Shown: piece by piece, positions 1 to 6,390 of the stretch
How the letters are laid out: each line of letters begins with the position of its first letter
Position numbering within the stretch: the first letter of the stretch is position 1
NCBI GenBank assembly: GCA_003972865.1
Contig: QOAX01000278.1
Location: 1 to 7,042 of the forward strand
Length of the DNA stretch: 7,042 nucleotides
Direction of reading: 5' to 3'
From: Verrucomicrobiota bacterium
GTDB taxonomy: Bacteria > Verrucomicrobiota > Verrucomicrobiia > Limisphaerales > UBA1096
Notes under the pieces: generated by a model
Seen by the model: the letters and a program-made list of their open reading frames with translations, nothing else
What the model was told of the DNA's origin: nothing
Database searches by the model: none
Position numbers and translations under genes: made by a program

Positions 1-246
1 CTCAACTACGGCGTGATCAAGATGAACATCGACACCGACACGCAATACGCTTTCACCCGCCCCATCGCGGATCACATGATGGCGAACTACGCGGGTGTGC
101 TAAAGATCGACGGCGAAGTCGGCATCAAGAAAGTTTACGACCCGCGCTCCTACCTCAAAAAAGCCGAACAAGCCACGGCCGACCGCCTCATCGAGGCCTG
201 CAACGACCTCGAAAGCACGGGGAAAACGATCTTCGGAACAGTCTAA
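1..246 (+). CDS. fba: Class II fructose-bisphosphate aldolase, C-terminal 81 residues (5' end outside window)
   Basis: This is the C-terminal part of a zinc-dependent class II aldolase, which reversibly cleaves fructose 1,6-bisphosphate into dihydroxyacetone phosphate and glyceraldehyde 3-phosphate in the cytoplasm (glycolysis/gluconeogenesis). The reading frame is open from base 1 and ends at TAA 244-246. The motif KMNIDTDTQYAF lies at visible residues 7-18; in this family the N-x-D-T segment contacts the substrate near its phosphate. The later segments DGEVGIKKVYDPRSYLKKAE and ACNDLESTGK closely resemble the C-terminus of the long, mycobacterial-like class IIA enzymes. The family is usually about 345 residues, so roughly three quarters of the protein lies upstream. 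It converges with smc. The family call is firm; the subtype is inferred from remembered sequences. Confidence 0.95.
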   Translation, partial: LNYGVIKMNIDTDTQYAFTRPIADHMMANYAGVLKIDGEVGIKKVYDPRSYLKKAEQATADRLIEACNDLESTGKTIFGTV

Positions 247-265
247 AAACCGCCCGTTTTCTTTT
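246..265 (+). terminator. Weak candidate terminator after fba
   Basis: Directly after the aldolase stop codon, AAAAC (246-250) can pair with GTTTT (256-260) across a five-base loop CGCCC, and CTTTT follows. The stem is short and AT-rich, so this is only a weak candidate for an intrinsic terminator. The larger inverted repeat downstream is an alternative 3' end for the transcript. Confidence 0.25.
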
Positions 266-291
266 CGACATTGGAGGGGGCGAATGTCGAA
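264..291. repeat. Short inverted repeat TTCGACATT / AATGTCGAA
   Basis: TTCGACATT at 264-272 is a perfect inverted match to AATGTCGAA at 283-291, giving a nine-base stem with a ten-base loop. TTCGACATTGG also occurs as an 11-base direct repeat at 264-274 and 414-424. This links the hairpin to the larger inverted repeat beside it, so both appear to be built from the same GACATT-type monomer. Confidence 0.7.
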
Positions 292-430
292 CACCGAACA
301 AGGAATGTCCAAGTGTGAAGTGGGGAACAGCGCGAGGGCGGTGGTGGGCTTTTCAGGTTTGTCTTAAAGCGGCGCGTTTCCGAATGGCCCACTTGGGATT
401 TGGACATTCCTTGTTCGACATTGGATATTC
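282..430. repeat. Large imperfect inverted repeat between fba and smc
   Basis: The left arm (282-324) and right arm (388-430) are 43 bases each and separated by a 63-base centre. The core GAACAAGGAATGTCCAA (296-312) is the perfect reverse complement of TTGGACATTCCTTGTTC (400-416). The pairing of 318-324 (AAGTGGG) with 388-394 (CCCACTT) is also perfect, and the outer part of the arms is degenerate. The arms contain repeated GACATT/AATGTC units. From memory, similar units (read in one frame as DIPCS-FDI peptides) are scattered through intergenic DNA of Verrucomicrobia and related bacteria, where they yield spurious small proteins. It could form a long RNA stem serving as a shared 3' end for the two converging genes, or be a dispersed non-autonomous repeat. 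No protein is encoded here. Confidence 0.75.
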
Positions 431-445
431 CCATTTCCCCATCTT

Positions 446-461
446 GCGCTTGGCCAAGCGC
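446..461. repeat. Perfect 16-base palindrome, copy 1 (just past the smc stop)
   Basis: GCGCTTGGCCAAGCGC equals its own reverse complement over all 16 bases. It lies four bases downstream of the smc stop codon. As RNA it could fold into a six-base stem with a GGCC loop, but no U-run follows in the smc direction, so a standard intrinsic terminator is unlikely. An identical copy lies on the other side of smc at 4405-4420. Confidence 0.8.
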
Positions 462-465
462 CTGG

Positions 466-3400
466 CTACTTGCCCATCGAGATGACGTCGCTGTCACCGC
501 CGGGCTCCACAGCCGCTTTCGGCCTGGCTGCACGCCTGCGGGAGGCAGCCGGCTTGGCCGCACGCGCCCGCGCGGCGTCTTCATCCCGCTCGGTCTCCTG
601 GAATTTCACCGAGACGATCTTGCTGACTCCTTGCTCCTGCATCGTCACCCCGTACAACGTGTCAGCCATGCTGATGGTGCGCTTGTTGTGTGTGATGATG
701 AGAAACTGAGACTGATCGAGGAACCGCTTGAGCACACGGATGAAACGGTTGATGTTCGACTCGTCCAGCGGCGCGTCCAGCTCGTCCAGCAGGCAAAAGG
801 GGCTCGGACTGACCTGATAAATTGAAAACAGCAGCGATACGGCGGTCATGGTCTGCTCGCCGCCGGAGAGCAGCGTGATGCTCTGGAGTTTCTTGCCCGG
901 GGGCCGTGCCACGATCTCGATGCCGCAGTTGAGCACGTCCTCCTCGTCCACCAGCACCAGGTCGGCCTTGCCGCCCTCAAAAACCTCGGTGAACAGTTCA
1001 CGGAAGTTGGCACGAATCTTCTCGAAGGTCGCGCGGAACATCTCCGTGGTTTCGGTGTTGATCTGCTCGATGATCTCCAGCAACTGTTCCTTGGCCTTGA
1101 CCAGGTCGTCGTGTTGGCGGGTCAAGTGCGCGTAGCGCTCCTCGATTTCCTTGTATTCCTCGATGGCGACCAGGTTCACCGGCCCCATTCGGTCGATTCG
1201 GTCCTGCAACTCGGCGACCTTTTCCCCAACCCGCTCCCAATCGGGCTCAAGTCCCTCCGCCTCACTGTCAGTGGCAATCTCCACTTTGAGGCTACCGGAA
1301 TCGTCCTCGATCACCTTGAGGCACTCGGCCTCCACTTCCTGCAAAACAATCTGGTACTTCTCTTGAATCCGCTCGCAGAGGTTCTTGGCCATCATGTTGT
1401 TCTGGGCCAGCTCCACCTCGAGCTTCGAGCGGCGTTCCTGCGAGGCGCTCAACTCCTCGCGCACGGAGCGCAGTGACACCTCGCGCTCCTCCACTTTTTG
1501 GTCGGCCTCGGCCTTTTGCGAAAGCAGCCCGGCGATTTTGCCGCTGGACTGTTCGCGCTCGCTGCGAACAGCCGCGATACGTTGCGTCGAGGCGGCGATG
1601 TCTTTTTCGGTCTGTGTCTTTTTATTCCCAGCCGCCTCGATGTCACTTCGGCGCTGGGCAACGAGCTGTTTGAGTTCCTCGATGCGGACGTTGAGTGGCT
1701 CGAGTTGACGCCGGAATGACGCCAGCAACTGCTCCTCGGACGCCAGCCCGACCTTGGCCTCGGTCAGCTCCGCGTTGGCGGCATCGCGCCTCCCACGCAG
1801 CCCCTCGACAACCCCGCCCACTTCGTGCACGAGTGCGTTGTTGGTCTTCTCCCCTTCCTCGAGTGAAACCAGCTCAGCGGCCAACTGGTCGCGTTTGCCG
1901 CTGCCCTCCGATTCCTGCCCGGCGAGGCTCTCCAGCTCAAACGTGACGGCCTCAACTTTTTGCGCCAGCACGCGCTGCGAATTCTCCAGCGCCTTCAGCT
2001 CGCCCTCGCTCGACGCGATGGAAACCTCCTGCTGCCGCAGCTCGGCCTGTTCCTGCTGCAAGCCGGCCTGCAACGAGGTTTGCTCGCCCTGCAAGTCTCC
2101 CTTTTCGCGGCTGAGTTCGTTGACGTTGCCGCCGAGTCCCTCGAGTTCCTTTTCCAGCCCGGCGATTTCATTTTTCCGTGCGAGCAGCGAAGCGGATGCA
2201 TTGCCGTTGCCGCGGCCCCCGCTGAACACGCCGTGCCGCGAGAGCAACTCGCCGGCGCACGTCACAAAATCCAGGTCGCGATGCTGCTCGCGGCCGCGAA
2301 TCGCGGCGTCGAGATCGGGCACGATGACCAGCCGGCCAAGCAGCCGGTCAAGTAGCGGCTGGATTGCATCGTCGCATCCCACTTGGCCAAGCGCGGCCAC
2401 GCCACCGAACGCGTCCAGCTTAGCGGTGTCAATCGCCGGCGGCGTGCCGCCGGAAACAAGGTCGAGCGCAACGATGTCCGCGCGCCCTTTTTTGCCTTCG
2501 CTCAGCGACGCCAAAATCGACTGGGCATCGGCCGCCTGCCGGGTGATCACCAACTGCAGATGCCGGCCAAGCGCGGCCTCAACGGCGGCGATATGTTCCC
2601 CCGGCACGCGGATTTTACCGGCCAACAAACCCAGCGCAGCCTCGGACTCGCTGATGGCTGCCTGCGCCCCGGCGCTGACGCCCTCGTTGGAGGCCTGCAA
2701 CTGCTGGAGCACGTTCAGCCGCGACCGCTTTTCGGCCTGAATCCTCAGCAAATCGTTCAATTCACCTGTAAGCTTGGACAAGCGCTCCTGCAAATCGGCC
2801 AGGCGCTGCTGGCGCTCCTCGACGGTGCCACGGTGGCTTTGGGCGGTGGTTCTGCGGCTCTCGACATCGCTGGAAAATTGGCCAAGCCGCTCCCGGAGTT
2901 TCGCCTCCTCCTCCTCGAGCTGGGTTTTCTCCGATGAAAGTTTCTCGAGTCGAACGGTGTTGCCGCGCTTCTGCAAGTCAATCGAGTTGATCTCGTTACG
3001 GACACGGGTCAGTTCCTGTGCGACGCTGAACGACTCGGATTGCGCCTGGCGAAGCGTCTCCTCCCGTTGGCCAAGCTCCTCCTCAAAGGCATCGCAGGCG
3101 GCCTGTTTTTCATCGACGGTGCGGCGCTTGTCGCCGACAGCGTTGTCCGCGTTGCCAAGCTTGCCCTGCATCCCGGACAACTCCTGCTCGGCATCGCTGC
3201 GTCGCTGCTCGGCCTGCGCGATGTCCTCGTGCGCCTTGGCTACTTGTTCGTCCAGTTCCTGGATGCGTTCGTGGCTGAACTGGATTCGGCTCTCGAGCCG
3301 CTCGAGTTCGGCCTGCAGGTTGGCGCCCTTTTCCTGCGCCTCGTTCACCTGTTTTTCAATCGCACCGCGCTGCTGCCGCGCCTGGTTGATCAACGCCTCC

Positions 3401-4212
3401 TCGCGCTTGATCGTGTCGGTGAAATCATCCGACCGGCTCTTGAACTCACTGATGGACTGCTCGCACTGCCGGATGCCCCCTTGAATCTCCCCGAGTTGGT
3501 GCCGGGCAAACTGGCATTCCAAGCGCTGAAGTTCATCCATTAACTCCTTGTAGCGCCTGGCCTTGCCGGCCTGGCGCTGGAGCGAGCCGATCTGTCGCTT
3601 GACTTCGCGTATGGTGTCGGACACACGTAGCAGGTTTTGCTCGGTGTAGTCGAGTTTTCGAAGCGCCTCCTTTTTCTGCGTCTTGAACCGCGTGATGCCG
3701 GCGGCCTCCTCGAACACCTCCCGCCGATCGTCCGGCTTGCTGGAGATGATCTGGGTGACATTGCCCTGGGCCATGATGCCGTAGCTGCCCCGCCCCATGC
3801 CGGTGCCCATGAACAGCTGCTGGATATCCTTGAGCCGGCACGCAACTTTATTTATGAAAAACTCGCTGGCACCATCACGAAAAATCCGGCGCGTCACTGT
3901 GACCTCGCTATACGGCAAATCGACTCCCGCAGCCTTGAGCTGATTGGTATCAATGCCGCCAAGCGTCAGCGACACCTCCGCCATGCCAAGCGCCTTGCGA
4001 TTGTCGGTACCGTTGAAAATCACGTCCGCCATCCCCGAGCCCCGAAGCGCCTTGGCCGATTGCTCTCCCAAAACCCATCGAACAGCATCGGAAACATTGG
4101 ACTTGCCGCAACCATTCGGGCCAACAATTGCCGTCATGCCCGGCTGAAAGTCGAGTGACGTTTTGTCCGCGAACGACTTGAAGCCGAGGGCCGTGAGGTT
4201 CTTCAAATACAC
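466..4212 (-). CDS. smc: Chromosome segregation/condensation ATPase SMC
   Basis: SMC homodimers, with ScpA and ScpB, load on DNA and extrude loops to organise and separate the chromosome. With the start used here the protein has 1248 residues: FKSF near residue 11, Walker A GPNGCGKS 31-38, Q-loop AQGNVTQIISSKPDDRR near 148-164, coiled coil to about 505, hinge about 510-670 (GKIRVPGEHIAAVEAALG to ELLSRHGVFSGG), a second coiled coil, signature LSGGEQ 1115-1120, Walker B FCLLDELDAPLDES from about 1139, and switch His in ITHNK near 1175. All ATPase motifs are intact. It is longer than the usual ~1190 residues and ends in an Ala/Arg-rich tail of roughly 35 residues. GTG 4212 was chosen because it gives the typical N-terminus (M)YLKNLTALGFKSF. 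A TTG at 4242 would add ten residues with codons less typical of the gene. Neither has a clear ribosome site. No scpA, scpB, rnc or ftsY is adjacent. Stop TAG is at 466-468. Confidence 0.96.
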   Translation of the reverse strand: MYLKNLTALGFKSFADKTSLDFQPGMTAIVGPNGCGKSNVSDAVRWVLGEQSAKALRGSGMADVIFNGTDNRKALGMAEVSLTLGGIDTNQLKAAGVDLPYSEVTVTRRIFRDGASEFFINKVACRLKDIQQLFMGTGMGRGSYGIMAQGNVTQIISSKPDDRREVFEEAAGITRFKTQKKEALRKLDYTEQNLLRVSDTIREVKRQIGSLQRQAGKARRYKELMDELQRLECQFARHQLGEIQGGIRQCEQSISEFKSRSDDFTDTIKREEALINQARQQRGAIEKQVNEAQEKGANLQAELERLESRIQFSHERIQELDEQVAKAHEDIAQAEQRRSDAEQELSGMQGKLGNADNAVGDKRRTVDEKQAACDAFEEELGQREETLRQAQSESFSVAQELTRVRNEINSIDLQKRGNTVRLEKLSSEKTQLEEEEAKLRERLGQFSSDVESRRTTAQSHRGTVEERQQRLADLQERLSKLTGELNDLLRIQAEKRSRLNVLQQLQASNEGVSAGAQAAISESEAALGLLAGKIRVPGEHIAAVEAALGRHLQLVITRQAADAQSILASLSEGKKGRADIVALDLVSGGTPPAIDTAKLDAFGGVAALGQVGCDDAIQPLLDRLLGRLVIVPDLDAAIRGREQHRDLDFVTCAGELLSRHGVFSGGRGNGNASASLLARKNEIAGLEKELEGLGGNVNELSREKGDLQGEQTSLQAGLQQEQAELRQQEVSIASSEGELKALENSQRVLAQKVEAVTFELESLAGQESEGSGKRDQLAAELVSLEEGEKTNNALVHEVGGVVEGLRGRRDAANAELTEAKVGLASEEQLLASFRRQLEPLNVRIEELKQLVAQRRSDIEAAGNKKTQTEKDIAASTQRIAAVRSEREQSSGKIAGLLSQKAEADQKVEEREVSLRSVREELSASQERRSKLEVELAQNNMMAKNLCERIQEKYQIVLQEVEAECLKVIEDDSGSLKVEIATDSEAEGLEPDWERVGEKVAELQDRIDRMGPVNLVAIEEYKEIEERYAHLTRQHDDLVKAKEQLLEIIEQINTETTEMFRATFEKIRANFRELFTEVFEGGKADLVLVDEEDVLNCGIEIVARPPGKKLQSITLLSGGEQTMTAVSLLFSIYQVSPSPFCLLDELDAPLDESNINRFIRVLKRFLDQSQFLIITHNKRTISMADTLYGVTMQEQGVSKIVSVKFQETERDEDAARARAAKPAASRRRAARPKAAVEPGGDSDVISMGK

Positions 4213-4281
4213 GTCGCGACGAATCAGAGCCAATTCAGCCAATCGAGTAAAGTCTAAAACACAAGATAAGGCAGCATCTTA

Positions 4282-4356
4282 TTCTCTAAACCACAATGGG
4301 TTGTGCTTTCCGTGGGCCATTCTGGCCCAAGTTATTCACCGTTTCTCTAAACCACA
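4282..4356. repeat. 14-base direct repeat in the smc/mutase divergent region
   Basis: TTCTCTAAACCACA occurs exactly at 4282-4295 and again at 4343-4356, 61 bases apart start to start (about six helical turns). The first copy runs into CACAA-TGGG-TTGTG (4292-4305), a five-base stem. The position between two divergent starts would suit a pair of operator sites, but no known regulator motif is recognised. Confidence 0.6.
4313..4329. repeat. Hairpin TGGGCCA-TTC-TGGCCCA
   Basis: A perfect seven-base inverted repeat with a three-base loop lies between the two 14-base direct repeats. No T-run follows on either strand, so it does not look like a terminator. It may be part of a regulatory site or the transcript leader. 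Confidence 0.5.
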
Positions 4357-4369
4357 GGCCCTGAACTGG

Positions 4370-4398
4370 TTGACCCCCGGCTCTGTGGCCAGCACAAT
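4370..4398 (+). promoter_or_regulatory. Candidate sigma70-type promoter for the mutase-nucleotidyltransferase unit
   Basis: TTGACC (4370-4375, five of six matches to the -35 consensus) is followed after 17 bases by CACAAT (4393-4398, four of six matches to the -10 consensus). Transcription would start near 4405, within or beside the 16-base palindrome and about 25 bases before the ATG at 4430. The spacing is ideal but the -10 is weak, and this is read by eye only. Confidence 0.35.
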
Positions 4399-4404
4399 CC
4401 GGCC

Positions 4405-4420
4405 GCGCTTGGCCAAGCGC
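4405..4420. repeat. Perfect 16-base palindrome, copy 2 (before the mutase start)
   Basis: GCGCTTGGCCAAGCGC is identical to the copy at 446-461. It ends nine bases before the ATG at 4430 and begins six bases after the candidate -10 box, a position where a bound protein or an RNA hairpin could affect expression. It occupies the place where a ribosome site would be expected, and no Shine-Dalgarno sequence is seen there. Confidence 0.8.
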
Positions 4421-4429
4421 AGTTATTTT

Positions 4430-5653
4430 ATGAGTATTGATTCGGTTTACTCCGACCTGACTTTGAAGAATGGAGCCAAAATGGCCCTGTTGGTGATGGA
4501 TGGCCTCGGCGATATCGCCACTGCCGCCACGGATTACAAGACCCCGCTCGAGGCGGCGGCCACCCCCAACCTCGACGTCTTGGCCAAGGACTCCGCGCTG
4601 GGCCGGCTGATCCCTGCGGCGCACGGCATCACGCCCGGCAGCGGCCCCGGCCACCTCGGGCTGTTTGGCTACGATCCGCTCGAGGTTGAGGTCGGTCGCG
4701 GCGTCATCGAGGCGCTTGGCCTTGGATTGGAGCTGCAGCCGGGCGACGTTGCCGCCCGTGCTAACTTCTGCACTCTCGACGCCGATGGCCTGGTCACCGA
4801 CCGGCGCGCCGGTCGCATCGAGACTGAGCTTTGCGAAGAGCGCTGCGCCAAGCTCACTGAAAACATCAAGCAAATCGGCGATGCCGAAATCATCATCACG
4901 CCGGGCAAGGGCCACCGCTTCGTCATCATCTTTCGCGGAGCCGGCTTGGCCGGGCCGTTGAGCGACACCGACCCGCACCGCGAAGGCCTGCCGATCGCCA
5001 AGTCGCAGCCGGACGACCCCAACTGCCCCAAGGCAAAAAAGGCCTCCAAGCTGGTCGGCGAGTTTTACAAGGCCGCCCTGCCGCTGCTCGCCGGCTTGGA
5101 GCCGGCCAACGGCTTCCTCATGCGCGGCATCGCACATCAGCCGGACATCCCGCTGTTCGCCGAACGCTACGCCATGCGCCCCGCGTGCCTCGCTGTTTAT
5201 CCGATGTACAAGGGCCTCGCCCAACTCGTCGGCATGACCAAGCACGAGGGCCCGCAGACGATCGAGGAGCAGTTCCAGAAATACAAAGAGCTGTACGACG
5301 ACTACGAATATTTTTTCATCCACTACAAGTACACCGACATGTACGGCGAGGACGGTAACTTCGAGGCCAAGACTAGGGCAATCGAGGACTTCGACAAGGC
5401 ACTGCCGATCCTGCTCGAGAAAAAACCGGACGTCATCGCCATCACCGGCGACCACTCGACGCCGTGCGCGCTCAAGGGCCACTCGTGGCATCCGCAGCCG
5501 GTGTTGCTCCACTCGGCCGCCAGCGGCTCCGACAAGCTCGACCGCTTCACCGAGACGCACGCCAACCGCGGCTCGCTCGGCATCATCGAGGCCAAGCACC
5601 TCATCCGCCTCATGCAGGCCAACGCGTTGATGTTCGACAAGTTCGGCGCATGA
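4430..5653 (+). CDS. apgM: ApgM-like 2,3-bisphosphoglycerate-independent phosphoglycerate mutase
   Basis: The family interconverts 3- and 2-phosphoglycerate without a bisphosphoglycerate cofactor, using two divalent metals and a phosphoserine, and belongs to the alkaline phosphatase superfamily. The protein has 407 residues, about the usual ApgM length. Visible motifs: MDGLGD with metal ligand D24; TPLEAAATPNLD 38-49; GITPGSGPGHLGLFGYDP with likely nucleophile S71; NFCTLD..DRRAGR 112-129; TDMYGEDGNFEAK 302-314; TGDHSTP 339-345 with D341 and H342; GHSWHPQP 350-357. E307 stands where the related iPGM enzymes carry a metal-binding His (D-M-V-G-H). ATG 4430 is used because the segment before MALLVMDG (DLTLKNGAK) fits my memory of family members. 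ATG 4481 (M18) has GGAG upstream and is an alternative. The reading frame stays open back to 4163, but that part overlaps smc. It overlaps the next gene by ATGA. A different phosphomutase activity is possible. Confidence 0.88.
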   Translation: MSIDSVYSDLTLKNGAKMALLVMDGLGDIATAATDYKTPLEAAATPNLDVLAKDSALGRLIPAAHGITPGSGPGHLGLFGYDPLEVEVGRGVIEALGLGLELQPGDVAARANFCTLDADGLVTDRRAGRIETELCEERCAKLTENIKQIGDAEIIITPGKGHRFVIIFRGAGLAGPLSDTDPHREGLPIAKSQPDDPNCPKAKKASKLVGEFYKAALPLLAGLEPANGFLMRGIAHQPDIPLFAERYAMRPACLAVYPMYKGLAQLVGMTKHEGPQTIEEQFQKYKELYDDYEYFFIHYKYTDMYGEDGNFEAKTRAIEDFDKALPILLEKKPDVIAITGDHSTPCALKGHSWHPQPVLLHSAASGSDKLDRFTETHANRGSLGIIEAKHLIRLMQANALMFDKFGA

Positions 5654-6390
5654 AGGCTGTCATCCTTGCCGCCGGGAAAGGCACCCGAATGGGCTCGCTC
5701 ACCGATGAACTGCCCAAGCCGATGCTGCCAGTCGAGGGCAAGCCGATCCTCGAGCACATCATCAGCGGCATCGCCGCGCAGGGTGTGCGTGAGTTCTGCC
5801 TCATCACCGGCTGGAAAGCCGAGGTCATCGAGCAACATTTCGGCGACGGCTCGCCGCTTGGCCTCTCCATCACCTACGCGCGGCAGGAGGTGCAGGACGG
5901 CACCGGCAAGGCGCCGGAATTGGCCAAGCGCTTCGTCGGCGACGACCCGTTTCTGCTGACCTACGGCGACATCCTCGTGCGCCCGGAAACGTACGCAACC
6001 ATGGTCGAGCGCTTTGGCCAGGGCGACTTTTCCGGCCTCATCACCGTGACGCCGGGCGCGGACGTTACCAAGGGAGCGATCAACTTTTTCGACGACCAAT
6101 TCTGCCTCCGCAAAATCGTTGAGAAACCGAGCGAGGAGAAACTCGACCAACTCCGCGCCGACGGCTGGTTGAAGGAAGGCAACCCGATGTGGTACAACGC
6201 CGGCATTTACATCTTCCGCCCCGTCGTGTTCGGGCACACGGCCAAGCTGCAAAAATCCCCCCGAGGCGAGTACGAGTTGACCGACGCTATCGCCACCATG
6301 ATCGCCGCCAGCGAACGCATCGCCGGCGTGAAAATCGAAGGCCGCTGGATCGACATCCGCGACCCCGAAGTGCTCAAGTCGCTGGACTGA
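5650..6390 (+). CDS. Sugar-1-phosphate nucleotidyltransferase (NTP_transferase family)
   Basis: The predicted enzyme transfers a nucleotidyl group from an NTP to a sugar 1-phosphate, giving an NDP-sugar and pyrophosphate in the cytoplasm. It has 246 residues and a single Rossmann-like catalytic domain, with no left-handed beta-helix acyltransferase domain like that of GlmU. Motifs: LAAGKGTRM 6-14 (nucleotide-binding G-x-G-T-R), LPKPMLPVEGKPILEH 21-36 with K23, YGDILV 105-110 with presumed Mg ligand D107, VEKP 157-160, YNAGIYIF 182-189, and WIDIRDPEVL 233-242, whose Asp may be the second Mg ligand. ATG 5650 overlaps the mutase stop (ATGA), and there is no separate ribosome site, so translation is probably coupled to the mutase. 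The sugar and nucleotide cannot be read from the sequence. Similarity to MurU, RmlA and ManC-like enzymes is general, so no gene symbol is given. Confidence 0.88.
   Translation: MKAVILAAGKGTRMGSLTDELPKPMLPVEGKPILEHIISGIAAQGVREFCLITGWKAEVIEQHFGDGSPLGLSITYARQEVQDGTGKAPELAKRFVGDDPFLLTYGDILVRPETYATMVERFGQGDFSGLITVTPGADVTKGAINFFDDQFCLRKIVEKPSEEKLDQLRADGWLKEGNPMWYNAGIYIFRPVVFGHTAKLQKSPRGEYELTDAIATMIAASERIAGVKIEGRWIDIRDPEVLKSLD

Noticed and set aside
264..430. CRISPR array
   Set aside because: The repeats are short, inverted and unevenly spaced with no regular spacers, and no cas gene is present.
446..461. Palindrome as an intrinsic terminator of smc
   Set aside because: A six-base stem is possible, but no T-rich run follows in the smc direction, and an identical copy lies upstream of the mutase where termination would not be expected.
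400..825. Open frame starting MDIPCSTLDIPI, and a similar peptide on the - strand at 100-312
   Set aside because: The matching peptide starts come from the two arms of the inverted repeat, and the rest overlaps fba or smc; these are repeat-derived spurious frames.
1754..2740. 328-codon open frame on the + strand opposite smc
   Set aside because: Ser/Ala/Pro-rich low-complexity translation, antisense to the SMC hinge and coiled coil; no domain visible.
4163..4429. N-terminal extension of the mutase reading frame back to 4163
   Set aside because: It overlaps the start of smc on the other strand, has no family similarity and runs through the promoter-like and palindromic region; ATG 4430 or 4481 fits the family.
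4286..5599. 437-codon open frame on the - strand opposite the mutase
   Set aside because: It is antisense to a clear conserved gene, and its composition is what GC-rich third positions create; no motif seen.
5464..5649. N-terminal extension of the nucleotidyltransferase frame
   Set aside because: The 62 extra residues are an out-of-frame reading of the mutase gene, Arg/His-rich and without similarity; the ATGA overlap at 5650 gives the exact family start MKAVILAAGKGTR.
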